Shown here in pieces: positions 49,413 to 58,118 of a stretch of DNA of 64,000 bases (positions are counted from its first letter, which is position 1; every line of letters starts with the position of its first letter). The DNA is taken from assembly GCF_900187945.1 (NCBI RefSeq), contig NZ_FYEH01000018.1, positions 1 to 64,000 of the forward strand, read 5' to 3'. Source of the stretch: Arboricoccus pini (GTDB taxonomy: Bacteria > Pseudomonadota > Alphaproteobacteria > Geminicoccales > Geminicoccaceae). Position numbers and translations under genes: made by a program. The notes under the pieces are model-generated. The model saw only the letters and a program-made list of their open reading frames with translations. It made no database searches and was not told the origin of the DNA.

Positions 49413-52186
49413 TGCCGGTCGTATCGCCCCTCCGCGCCACGGCAAGGCTGCAGTTCCATAAGGACTTCACGCTGGACGATGCCATTCCGGTCGTGGCCTA
49501 CTTGGCCGATCTCGGCATCAGCCATGTCTATGCCTCGCCGCTCTTGCACGCGCGACGTGGCTCGACGCATGGCTACGACGTCGTCGACTATGGCGAGATC
49601 GATCCCGAGCTCGGCGGCGAGGCCGCCTTCGAGCGGTTCTCGGCCGCGCTTGCGGCACGCGGCCTCGGGCTGATCATGGATTTCGTCCCCAACCATATGG
49701 GCGTGGGCCCCGAGAACGCGTGGTGGATGGATGTCCTGGCGTATGGCCGGGACAGCCGCCATGCGAGCTTTTTCGACATTGACTGGGAAAGCCGGACATC
49801 GCCCGGTCGGCTCTTTCTCCCGATCCTCGGCAAGCCCTATCCGGAGGCGCTCTTGGACGGCGATATCGGTCTCCTGCTCGAGGAGGGGCGCCTCGTTATC
49901 GACTGCCATGGCCAGCATCTGCCGGCCTCGATCGCCAGCATTGCCCTCCTTCTCGATCGGGCGGCGCTTGGAGCCACGGGCGAAACGGCGCGCAAGCTCG
50001 AGGCGCTGGCCGGCCGGTTCGACGCCCTGGCGGACCCCCGGGAGGATTCTGCCCTGCATCGGGCCTTTGCCCAGCTTCTGAGCGACGACGAGGCGGCGAG
50101 GCGGTCCCTGGAGGCCGTCGCGGGCGCGGTGGCACCAGGGCAAAAGCGGGGTGCTGAGCAGGCGGAGGCGCTCGATGCCTATCTCGAGCTGCAGCATTAT
50201 CGGCTGGCCTTTTGGCGCGGCGCTCCCTTCGAGATCAATTATCGCCGCTTCTTCGAGATCAACGAGTTGGCGGCGATCCGAATCGAGGAGAAGGAGGTCT
50301 TCGACGCGGCCCATCGCTGGGTTCTAGAACAGGTGCGCCAGGGGCGATTGCAGGGCCTCAGGCTCGACCACATCGATGGCCTCCTTGACCCCTTGGGCTA
50401 TCTGCGACGGTTGCGTCAGGCGCTCGAGGAGGCTGGCGCCGGGCCGGACTTTGCCGTCCTCGTCGAGAAGATCCTGGCACCCGGGGAGGACCTGCCGGCC
50501 GACTGGCCGGTCGAGGGGACGACCGGCTATGAGACGATGGATGCGATCCAGTCCGTGCTCGTCGACCATGGCGGCAAGGAGGCGGTGATCGGCGCCTACG
50601 AGGCCTTTACCGGCGAGACGCGCGATATCGAGACGGCCATCTTCGATGCGCGCAAGGAGATCCTGGAGGGCTCGTTCGCCGGCAGCGTCGAGGAACTGGT
50701 CCAGCAACTAGCCGATCTCAGCCGTCAGTACTGGCGCTATGCCGATCTCACCCATGCGGCCATCAGTACGGCGCTGATCGGCCTCGTCCAGGCCTTTGGC
50801 GTTTATCGAACCTATGTGGCGCCGGATGGCAGCGGTCCGAGGGAGGGCCTGGACGCCGCCCTTGAGGCGGCCGCCACGCGCCTTGAAGGCGAGGATCGCC
50901 GGGCGCTGGATTTCCTGGGCGCCGTCTTTGGCGGTGGTTTCGAGGTCGGGCGCAAGAGCCCGTCGCGTGGCGGCGACGCGCTTACGCGCGCTGCGAGGCA
51001 GGCCTCTCAGCGCTTCCAGCATCTGACCAGTCCCGTGGCCGCCAAGGCCGTCGAGGATACAGCCTTCTATCGGGTCTTCCCGCTCTCGTCCCTGAACGAG
51101 GTCGGCGGCTCGCCGGAGCGCTTCGGCATAACGCCCGAGACCTTCCACGCTTTCGCCCTGCGACAGCAGGCCAGGCACCCCTTGGGCCTTGTCGCCCTGG
51201 CGACGCACGACCATAAGCGCGGCCCGGATCTTCGGGCACGGCTCTCCCTGCTGGCTGAACTCGCGGCGGAATGGGGCGATCTCCTGCCGCGCCTGGGCGA
51301 TGCCGCCGCCGCATGGCGGTACGAAGTCGGCGCGACTCAGGCGCCATCGGCCGCGCATGAATATCTGGCCTACCAAACCCTCCTGGGCATGCGCCCCCTG
51401 GAAGCAGGCGGGCCGCCGCTGGACGAACGGCTTGGCGCCTATCTCCTCAAGGCCGCGCGTGAGGGGAAGGAGCGGACGAGTTGGACCAAGCCGGACGAGG
51501 CCTACGAGGCGGCGCTGGAGCAGTTCGCCAAGGGCATCGCCACAGCACCGGTAACGAGCGCCTTTGCAGCCGAGATCGAGGCGGTGATCGAGCCCCTGGA
51601 GCGTGGGGGCGCCATCAAGTCACTGGCCCAGGTAGCGATCCAGCTGACCATGCCCGGCGTGCCGGATCTCTATCAGGGTGCCGATCGCTGGGATTTCAGC
51701 CTCGTCGATCCAGATAATCGCCGGCCGGTCGACTGGGAGAGCCGTGCCGCGGCGCTTGCCACCTTCGAGGCGGCCTCATTGGACGAGTTGCAGGCCAATT
51801 GGCGGGACGGGCGGATCAAGCAATGGCTGATCTGGCGGCTTTTGCAGATCCGCCGCGCCGCGCCGACCCTGTTCAAGGAGGGGGCCTACGAGCCGCTCGT
51901 GGTGACGTTTCCGCAAGATCGTCCGGATGGCACGCTGCTGGCGTTCGCCCGTTCCGACGGGCAACGCCGCCTCTGCACGATCGTGCCTCGCTTCATCAAG
52001 GGCCATCTGCAGGCGGAAGGTGGCCTTGGTCTCGTGGGCTTCGATGGTGCCGTCCTCGACCTTCCATCCAGCAGCCGCGCCACCGATCTTCTCACCGGCC
52101 AGGCTCATGAGGGGGAGGTACTCGAGCTTGCCCCCCTCCTCACGGCCTTCCCTTTGGTGCTCCTCATGATCGAACCCGCAGGCTAG
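49412..52186 (+). CDS. treY: Malto-oligosyltrehalose synthase
   Basis: A 924-residue GH13 enzyme that converts the reducing-end linkage of malto-oligosaccharides to alpha,alpha-1,1. The TreY opening RATARLQFHKDFTLDDAIPVVAYLADLGISHVYASPLLHARRGSTHGYDVVDYGEIDPELGGE is clear. DFVPNHMGVG, LRLDHIDGLLDPLGYL (nucleophile Asp), a VEKILAPGEDLP acid Glu and TTHD-type ALATHDHKRGPDLRARL follow. The length is larger than many TreY (700-900) but normal for the proteobacterial form. With treZ it makes trehalose from glycogen; the debranching treX is not in the window. Confidence 0.93.
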   Translation: MPVVSPLRATARLQFHKDFTLDDAIPVVAYLADLGISHVYASPLLHARRGSTHGYDVVDYGEIDPELGGEAAFERFSAALAARGLGLIMDFVPNHMGVGPENAWWMDVLAYGRDSRHASFFDIDWESRTSPGRLFLPILGKPYPEALLDGDIGLLLEEGRLVIDCHGQHLPASIASIALLLDRAALGATGETARKLEALAGRFDALADPREDSALHRAFAQLLSDDEAARRSLEAVAGAVAPGQKRGAEQAEALDAYLELQHYRLAFWRGAPFEINYRRFFEINELAAIRIEEKEVFDAAHRWVLEQVRQGRLQGLRLDHIDGLLDPLGYLRRLRQALEEAGAGPDFAVLVEKILAPGEDLPADWPVEGTTGYETMDAIQSVLVDHGGKEAVIGAYEAFTGETRDIETAIFDARKEILEGSFAGSVEELVQQLADLSRQYWRYADLTHAAISTALIGLVQAFGVYRTYVAPDGSGPREGLDAALEAAATRLEGEDRRALDFLGAVFGGGFEVGRKSPSRGGDALTRAARQASQRFQHLTSPVAAKAVEDTAFYRVFPLSSLNEVGGSPERFGITPETFHAFALRQQARHPLGLVALATHDHKRGPDLRARLSLLAELAAEWGDLLPRLGDAAAAWRYEVGATQAPSAAHEYLAYQTLLGMRPLEAGGPPLDERLGAYLLKAAREGKERTSWTKPDEAYEAALEQFAKGIATAPVTSAFAAEIEAVIEPLERGGAIKSLAQVAIQLTMPGVPDLYQGADRWDFSLVDPDNRRPVDWESRAAALATFEAASLDELQANWRDGRIKQWLIWRLLQIRRAAPTLFKEGAYEPLVVTFPQDRPDGTLLAFARSDGQRRLCTIVPRFIKGHLQAEGGLGLVGFDGAVLDLPSSSRATDLLTGQAHEGEVLELAPLLTAFPLVLLMIEPAG

Positions 52187-52188
52187 GC

Positions 52189-52683
52189 TCAGCCGTGCTC
52201 GGGCATGCCCGGCATGGGGCCGGGGCCCGGGCCGGGGCCGTGCTCCCCGCCGGGGCTGCTGACGAAGAAGGCGGCGCGCAGCGTGTCTTTCTGCTCGGGG
52301 CTCAGGCTGGCCTCCAGGGGCTTGAGTGCTTCGGCGAGCTTCGCCTGCGCCGCGGCTCTGGCCGCCATGTGCTGGCTTCTATCGGCGAGCATCGTCGACA
52401 GCTCGGGGTGCTCGCCGTTCTTGAACGCAGGCCGTTCGGGCCTCATGGGTTCGCTTCGCAGGAGGTCTGCCACTTTTTGCCAGTAGGGCTGCTGTTCGGG
52501 GGTGAGTGCCAGGCTCTTCTCAATGAAGGCGATGCGGCCCTCGCGCAGATGCTCCATCACGGCCGGGGACGGTCCGTGCATGGGTGGGGCACCCGGTGCT
52601 TCCTGGGCCAAAGCTGGCAAGGTGGCGCCGCCCAGGGCCAGGGCCAAGGCGGGGACGGCCAGGAGTTTCGTGCTGATCTTCAT
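52189..52683 (-). CDS. Spy/CpxP-like periplasmic LTxxQ protein
   Basis: A 164-residue exported protein. The signal peptide is MKISTKLLAVPALALALGGATLPALA. Two LTxxQ-like motifs lie at SLALTPEQQPYWQKVADLL and ASLSPEQKDTLRAAF, giving the helical cradle of Spy/CpxP proteins, which act as ATP-independent chaperones or metal/stress sensors. The C-terminus is Gly/Pro-rich with His (HGPGPGPGPMPGMPEHG), a possible metal-binding tail. The ATG at 52683 is favoured because AAAGGA lies about 9 bases upstream. Confidence 0.85.
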   Translation of the reverse strand: MKISTKLLAVPALALALGGATLPALAQEAPGAPPMHGPSPAVMEHLREGRIAFIEKSLALTPEQQPYWQKVADLLRSEPMRPERPAFKNGEHPELSTMLADRSQHMAARAAAQAKLAEALKPLEASLSPEQKDTLRAAFFVSSPGGEHGPGPGPGPMPGMPEHG

Positions 52684-52887
52684 TGTCGTCATTCCTTTCG
52701 CGTCGTCGATGATCTTGCAACGCGAGGGGCCTTGCCGTTCCGTCGGCTTTTCACGTTGCCGATCCATGACATCGAGGAAAGGTTCGGGTGGCTGGCCGAA
52801 CCGCCGGACCCGGGATCCGGCTCTGGACAGGCGGGGGGGGCTGGTCCAAGGGTCGATGCGGCGTGACGGCGTGCTGGAGAGCCTCGA

Positions 52888-54393
52888 TTGACGAACGTTC
52901 CGAACATCCTGATCCTGATGGCCGACCAGATGACGCCCTCCGCTTTGCCGTTCCACGGCAACAGGGCCGTCAAGGCGCCGGTGATGGCAAAGCTTGCGGC
53001 GGCGGGCGTCGTCTTCGAGAGTGCTTATTGCAATAGCCCCCTCTGCGCACCCTCACGTGCCATCTTGATGAGCGGACGGCTGCCCTCGAAGACGGGGGCC
53101 TTCGACAATGCCGCGGCCTTTCCAACCGAGACGCCGACATTCGCCCATTATCTGCGTGCGGCCGGCTATCGGACCATCCTGACCGGCAAGATGCATTTTT
53201 GCGGTACCGACCAGTTGCACGGGTTCGAGGAGCGACTGACCACCGACATCTACCCGGCCGACTATGGCTGGACGCCCGACTGGGCGCAGCCGGACGTCAG
53301 GCAGGAATGGTATCACAATATGGGCTCCGTCCTCGAGGCGGGCGTGGCCGTGCGCACCAATCAGCTAGACTTCGATGAGGAAGTGGTCTTCACGGCTGAG
53401 CGCAAGCTCTATGACCTGGCGCGGGACAAGGACCGCCGGCCCTTCTGCATGACGGTCTCGCTCACTCATCCGCACGATCCCTTCGCCATTCCTGAGCGCT
53501 ACTGGAACCTCTACGAGGAGAGCGTCATCGAGCCGCCGCGCATCCCAGCGCCGAGCGAACCGGACCCGCATATGCGCCGGCTGCGCTTCGTCTCGGATAT
53601 GGACGATCCGCGCGTCACCTTCGAGCATGTCCTCCGGGCAAGGCGCGCCTATCTGGGGGCCATTTCCTATGTGGACGAGCAGTTCGGCCGGGTGCTGGAT
53701 GCCCTGGAGCGGACGGGCTTTTCCCAGGACACGATCGTCGTCCTTCTCTCCGATCACGGCGAAATGCTGGGCGAGCACGGGCTCTGGTACAAGATGAGCT
53801 TCCTCGAGGGATCGGCGCGCATCCCGCTCGTCATCAAGGCCCCGGGCCTGGAACCGCGCCGCGTCAAGGCGGCCGTCTCTGCCATCGATCTGTTGCCGAC
53901 CCTGGCCGAGATCGCCGGCGTGCGCGCCTTCTCGACGCCGCTCGAGGGCCAGAGCCTAGTGCCGCATCTGCACGGCCGGCCGGGACCCGACCTCGTACTG
54001 GGCGAGTATCTGGCCGAGGGCGTCGTGGCTCCCATGGTCATGATCCGGCGTGGCGGGTTCAAGTTCATCCATTGCCCGGGCGATCCGGACCAGCTGTTCG
54101 CCCTCGATGCCGATCCGGACGAGACGTCGAACCTCGCGGACGATCAAGCCTTCGCCGACGTCTTGCGGGGCTTTAAGGACGAGGTGGCGCGGCGATGGGA
54201 CCTGGAGGCGCTTGATCGGCAGGTCCGCGAGAGCCAACAGCGCCGGCTTTTCGTCGATCGAGCCTTGGCGGTAGGCACGCGGACGGGCTGGGACTGGGAG
54301 CCGCCGCGCGATGCCACCATGTCCTATATCCGCAGCCACATGGACCTGGACGATCTGGAGGCCCGCGCCCGCTTTCCGCGCATCAGGCCTTGA
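52888..54393 (+). CDS. betC: Choline-sulfatase
   Basis: A 501-residue sulfatase that hydrolyses choline-O-sulfate to choline and sulfate. The formylglycine site is Cys53-APSR. LILMADQM holds the first metal Asp, LTGKMHFCGTDQLHGFEERLTTDIYPADYGWTPDW is the BetC-specific stretch, and LLSDHGEMLGEHGLWYKM holds the second Asp-His metal pair. The C-terminal RATMSYIRSHMDLDDLEARARFP-like end is also BetC-type. The start is TTG at 52888, with GGAGAG 7 bases upstream. It is convergent with betI and near choXW. Confidence 0.93.
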   Translation: MTNVPNILILMADQMTPSALPFHGNRAVKAPVMAKLAAAGVVFESAYCNSPLCAPSRAILMSGRLPSKTGAFDNAAAFPTETPTFAHYLRAAGYRTILTGKMHFCGTDQLHGFEERLTTDIYPADYGWTPDWAQPDVRQEWYHNMGSVLEAGVAVRTNQLDFDEEVVFTAERKLYDLARDKDRRPFCMTVSLTHPHDPFAIPERYWNLYEESVIEPPRIPAPSEPDPHMRRLRFVSDMDDPRVTFEHVLRARRAYLGAISYVDEQFGRVLDALERTGFSQDTIVVLLSDHGEMLGEHGLWYKMSFLEGSARIPLVIKAPGLEPRRVKAAVSAIDLLPTLAEIAGVRAFSTPLEGQSLVPHLHGRPGPDLVLGEYLAEGVVAPMVMIRRGGFKFIHCPGDPDQLFALDADPDETSNLADDQAFADVLRGFKDEVARRWDLEALDRQVRESQQRRLFVDRALAVGTRTGWDWEPPRDATMSYIRSHMDLDDLEARARFPRIRP

Positions 54394-54406
54394 AGCTGTA
54401 TGAGGC

Positions 54407-55006
54407 TCAGTCGGCTGCCGCTGCATCACCCGGCGGCAGCATCGTCGTGACATACGCGCGGATGATCCCGCGCACGTCATCGGCCTGCAGGCCGGCATCC
54501 AGGTGGGCCGCCCGCAGCCAGAGGCCGTCGATCAATGCTGCCAGCGTCGTTGCCATCAGCCGCGCCTGCTTGGGGCTCACGATCTGGCGGAGCGGATGCA
54601 GGAGGTTGGAGAGTGTACGACCGGTATAGACGTCGCGCAGTCTGGCCAGTTCGGCTTCGTGCGAGGATTGCGCCCAGAACGCCAGCCAGGCGCTGACAAC
54701 CTCCGGCTGGAACTGTGAATCGTCGAAATTCGCGTCGAGGACCGCCAGGAGCCGCGCGCGTGGTGTGCGGTGGTGCGCCAGCCTTGCCACCAGATCGCGG
54801 TTGAGCTGGATCAGGAGCCAGCGCATGGTGGTCGCCAGGAGGTCGTTCTTGCCGCGGAAATAATGGTGGACGATGCCGGTCGAGACGCCCGCTTCCGCAG
54901 CGATGCGCTGGACCGTCGTCTCGCCCAGGCCGTGGCGGTGAATGGCCCGAATCGTAGCATCCATCAATTGCTGGCGGCGGACCGGCTGCATGCCGACCTT
55001 TGGCAT
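54407..55006 (-). CDS. betI: BetI-type TetR regulator of choline genes
   Basis: A 199-residue TetR repressor. The HTH is TTVQRIAAEAGVSTGIVHHYFRGKNDLL, preceded by RRQQLMDATIRAIHRHGLGE. The C-terminal ligand domain includes VVSAWLAFWAQSSHEAELARLRDVYTGRTLSNL, close to BetI, which releases DNA on binding choline. The ATG at 55006 has GGAGC 8 bases upstream. A BetI-like box lies 52 bases away, between betI and choX. Confidence 0.9.
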   Translation of the reverse strand: MPKVGMQPVRRQQLMDATIRAIHRHGLGETTVQRIAAEAGVSTGIVHHYFRGKNDLLATTMRWLLIQLNRDLVARLAHHRTPRARLLAVLDANFDDSQFQPEVVSAWLAFWAQSSHEAELARLRDVYTGRTLSNLLHPLRQIVSPKQARLMATTLAALIDGLWLRAAHLDAGLQADDVRGIIRAYVTTMLPPGDAAAAD

Positions 55007-55057
55007 CACGAACGCTCCAGGTTCAACGCCGCCTCGTCGACGGCCCGACCGATTTTT

Positions 55058-55071
55058 ATTGGACGGTCAAT
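55058..55071. promoter_or_regulatory. BetI-like operator
   Basis: ATTG-6 bases-CAAT (ATTGGACGGTCAAT) resembles the ATTGAACGTTCAAT-type boxes bound by BetI. It lies in the divergent betI-choX gap and would let choline relieve repression of both sides. Confidence 0.6.
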
Positions 55072-55157
55072 CAAGATTAAGTTACAGCCAAGCCGGGTCC
55101 CCGAAGAGGGGCTAAGCTCGGACCGGCTGATACTCCAACGAGAAGGTCTCTTGATCA

Positions 55158-56150
55158 ATGGCGACGTCGATCCTTGTTCCGCCTTGTCCGACCCTACGGC
55201 GACATCGTTTCAAGGCGGCGCTGTCCGCCGCCATCCTCGCCACCACGCTGGCCCTGACATCCGCTGCCAAGGCGGCCGAGCCAGCCAAATGCCAGGTCGT
55301 GCGCCTCTCCGATGTCGGCTGGTCGGACATCACGACGACCACCGCCTTGGCCTCGGTCATTCTCGACGGGCTCGGCTACAAGCCCAAGGTCGACGTTCTG
55401 GCGGTACCGGTCACCTTCAAGAGCATGGCCTCGGACGATATCGATGTCTTCCTGGGCAACTGGATGCCCTCCATGGAGAACGACATCGCCCCCTATCGCA
55501 AGGACGGCAGCGTCGAGACGCTGCGCGCCAATCTCGAAGGTGCGAAATATACGCTGGCGGTGCCGACCTATCTGGCCCAGCAAGGCCTGACCGACTTCTC
55601 CAAGATCAAGGACTTCAAGAGCCAGCTCGGCGGCAAGATCTATGGCATCGAGCCCGGCAATGACGGCAACCGGCTCGTCCAGGGCATGATCGATGCGGAC
55701 AAATTCGGCCTGAAGGGATTCGAGCTGGTCGAATCCTCCGAGCAAGGCATGCTGGCCCAGGTGGCGCGCGCAGTCCCTGGCAAGCAGCCGATCGTCTTCC
55801 TGGGCTGGGAGCCGCATCCCATGAACACCAAGTTCGAGCTCACCTATCTGACCGGCGGCGACGATGTCTTCGGTCCGAATTTCGGCGGTGCCACGGTCTA
55901 TACGACGACCCGCAAGGGCTATGTGGGCGAGTGTCCGAACGCCGGTCAGTTCTTCAAGAATCTAAGCTTCACGCTCAAGCTCGAGAACGAGGCGATGGGA
56001 CTTATCCTCGATGACGGCCTGGAGCCCGAGGCAGCCGCCAAGAAATATCTGAAGGCGCACCCGGAGCTCCTGGATACCTGGCTCGCCAATGTCTCCACCT
56101 TCAAGGGTGAGCCCGGCCTGCCGGCCGTCAAGCACGAGCTCGGGCTCTAG
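55158..56150 (+). CDS. choX: Choline ABC transporter substrate-binding protein
   Basis: A 330-residue periplasmic protein. A long signal peptide ends near residue 40 (SAAILATTLALTSAAKA). The mature chain has CQVVRLSDVGWSDITTTTALASVILDGLGY, the ChoX opening with the choline-cage Trp, then DVFLGNWMPSMENDI, EPGNDGNRLVQ and FLGWEPHPMN, which supply further aromatic ligands. It is followed 8 bases later by the permease gene. Confidence 0.92.
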   Translation: MATSILVPPCPTLRRHRFKAALSAAILATTLALTSAAKAAEPAKCQVVRLSDVGWSDITTTTALASVILDGLGYKPKVDVLAVPVTFKSMASDDIDVFLGNWMPSMENDIAPYRKDGSVETLRANLEGAKYTLAVPTYLAQQGLTDFSKIKDFKSQLGGKIYGIEPGNDGNRLVQGMIDADKFGLKGFELVESSEQGMLAQVARAVPGKQPIVFLGWEPHPMNTKFELTYLTGGDDVFGPNFGGATVYTTTRKGYVGECPNAGQFFKNLSFTLKLENEAMGLILDDGLEPEAAAKKYLKAHPELLDTWLANVSTFKGEPGLPAVKHELGL

Positions 56151-56157
56151 CCTGCTC

Positions 56158-57000
56158 ATGGATTGGTTCACCGACCACAAGCTGCCGATCGGCCGCTGGA
56201 TCGCCTATCTGGTCGACCTGCTGAATACCCATGCCGCCGGCTTCTTTCGCTTCGTCTCCGAGACGCTGGGCGGCGCCATCGACTGGCTGAGCGATCTCCT
56301 TTTGGCGATCAATCCCTTTCTCTTGATCGTCATCCTGGCGGCCATCACCTATGCGGCGAGGCGACGCCTGAGCGTGGCAATCGGCACCGTGCTGGGCCTC
56401 CTTTTGATCCTCAATCTCGGTTACTGGGAGGCCACGGTCCAGACGCTGACAATGGTCATCGTCGCCACGGTCGTCTGTCTCCTGATCGGCGTGCCGATCG
56501 GCATCGCCGCCTCGCGCCGCCGCTGGGTCTATCCAACGATCCAGCCGGTCCTCGACCTGATGCAGACGATCCCGACCTTCGTCTATCTGATTCCGACCCT
56601 CATCCTCTTCGGCCTGGGGGTGGTGCCGGGCCTGATCTCGACCGTGATCTTTGCCCTGCCGGCACCCATCCGCCTCACCTATCTGGGGCTGAAGGGCGTG
56701 CCGCACGAGCTCAAGGAGGCGGGCGAGGCCTTCGGTGCCACGCGCAGCCAGTTGCTCTGGCGAGTCGAACTGCCGGCCGCCATGCCCTCGATCATGGCGG
56801 GCCTGACGCAGTGCATCATGTTGTCGCTCTCGATGGTCGTCATCGCCGCCCTGGTCGGCGCCGACGGCCTGGGTAAGCCCGTCGTGCGTGCCCTCAACAC
56901 CGTCAACATCGCCATGGGATTCGAGGCGGGCCTGGCGATCGTCATCCTGGCGATCATCCTGGATCGCACCCTCAAGCTGGCCGAGCCCAAGGGGCGCTAG
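56158..57000 (+). CDS. choW: Choline ABC transporter permease
   Basis: A 280-residue permease of the ProW/OpuAB type. MDWFTDHKLPIGRWIAYLVDLLNTHAAGFFRFVSETLGGAIDW is the N-terminal periplasmic part; helices start near residue 55. The coupling loop is EAGEAFGATRSQLLWRVELPAAMPSIMAGL and the C-terminus ends LDRTLKLAEPKGR. The third gene of the usual choXWV set, the ATPase choV, is missing here: the next gene is on the opposite strand. Confidence 0.92.
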   Translation: MDWFTDHKLPIGRWIAYLVDLLNTHAAGFFRFVSETLGGAIDWLSDLLLAINPFLLIVILAAITYAARRRLSVAIGTVLGLLLILNLGYWEATVQTLTMVIVATVVCLLIGVPIGIAASRRRWVYPTIQPVLDLMQTIPTFVYLIPTLILFGLGVVPGLISTVIFALPAPIRLTYLGLKGVPHELKEAGEAFGATRSQLLWRVELPAAMPSIMAGLTQCIMLSLSMVVIAALVGADGLGKPVVRALNTVNIAMGFEAGLAIVILAIILDRTLKLAEPKGR

Positions 57001-57091
57001 GCAGGGCCGCCACCCAAGGCACCCTAGCCTCTAGCGGTTCTTGCCGGCTACCGCGTGTTGCGCTGCCTGAGCCGGAGAAAGGACCGGGCGG

Positions 57092-57856
57092 TCAGGCGCG
57101 GTCCTTGCGACGGCGGATCTCGGCGAACACCTCGACGTCGTTCGCCTTCTCCATGCCGAGCTGGCGGCGGATGGATGGATCATTGGGACGCAGGAAGGGG
57201 TTCGTCGCGAGCTCGTCCGCGATGGTCGAGGGGATCGTCGGCTTCTCGTCCCGCCTAAGTTCGTCGATCTGGGCCGCCCTCGCTCTGAGCGCGGCGTTAT
57301 TGCCGTCGATGCTCAAGGCGAAGCGGGCATTGGCTTGCGTATATTCGTGACCGCAATAGAGGCGGGTCGCGGGCGGCAGGGCCGCCAGCTTTTGCAGCGA
57401 TCCCCACATCGTCGGGGCATCGCCCTCGAAAAGGCGGCCGCAGCCCAGCGCAAAAAGCGTGTCGCCGGAGAACAGCACCCCCGCACCCTCGAACCAGTAC
57501 GCGATGTGGCCGGCCGTGTGGCCTGGTGTCTCGATTACGCGGGCGGTCTCGCTGCCGAGCTGCAGTGTGTCGCCTTCGACCAACGGGCGATCGATTCCCG
57601 GGATGGAATCGGCCTCGCGGGCGGGTCCCAGCACCTTGGCACCTGTCGCTGCCTTGACGGCAAGATTGCCGGCGACATGGTCGCCGTGGCGATGGGTGTT
57701 GAGGATCAGGTTTATCCGCCAGCCTGTGCGCTTGAGGTGCGCCAACACAGGCGGACCGTCGCCCGGATCGACGATGGCGCGCGATCCGCTTTCGGGCTCG
57801 TGCAGCAAGTACACGTAATTGTCATCGAGGATCGGCAGCATCTCGATCTCGAGCAC
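57092..57856 (-). CDS. gloB: Hydroxyacylglutathione hydrolase (glyoxalase II)
   Basis: A 254-residue MBL-fold enzyme that hydrolyses S-D-lactoylglutathione to lactate and glutathione. Metal motif THRHGDH (His55, His57, Asp59, His60), GHTAGHIAYW (His), SGDTLFALGCGRLFEG (bridging Asp) and YCGHEYTQAN (His) are all intact, as is the C-terminal glutathione-binding domain ending DPSIRRQLG...EIRRRKD. The start is GTG at 57856 with GGGAG 8 bases upstream. Upstream in-frame codons read as non-coding. Confidence 0.93.
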   Translation of the reverse strand: MLEIEMLPILDDNYVYLLHEPESGSRAIVDPGDGPPVLAHLKRTGWRINLILNTHRHGDHVAGNLAVKAATGAKVLGPAREADSIPGIDRPLVEGDTLQLGSETARVIETPGHTAGHIAYWFEGAGVLFSGDTLFALGCGRLFEGDAPTMWGSLQKLAALPPATRLYCGHEYTQANARFALSIDGNNAALRARAAQIDELRRDEKPTIPSTIADELATNPFLRPNDPSIRRQLGMEKANDVEVFAEIRRRKDRA

Positions 57857-57970
57857 GGGTAGGGCTCCCTTCTTCAACAAGGTCCGCGTTTCACCAAAGC
57901 TGTCAGGAGGCCGACCGTTCCCCCCGCCAGTCCGTCGGCCGGCACGAAACTGCGCCGGGCCCAATCATCT

Positions 57971-57987
57971 TTTCCCTACTAGGGAAA
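57971..57987. promoter_or_regulatory. Near-perfect palindrome in the gloB-FAD protein gap
   Basis: TTTCCCTA and TAGGGAAA are separated by a single base. It lies in the divergent gap between gloB and the FAD protein gene and is a compact candidate operator for a dimeric regulator. Its regulator is unknown. Confidence 0.5.
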
Positions 57988-58118
57988 TAGCCTATCAATC
58001 GCCAGGTAAAAGGGACCGTTGACCGGCGGTGGCGATCCGCGCAAGCATTTGCAGGCTTGGATTGCCTTGCCTCGCGTGACGTCGAGCGCATCGCCAGGTC
58101 GGGAGGAGGAAGACGCTA

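Noticed and set aside
52893-52901. GAACGTTC core at the betC start resembling a BetI half-box
   Set aside because: It is explained by the coding sequence Thr-Asn-Val-Pro and lacks the outer ATTG/CAAT parts.
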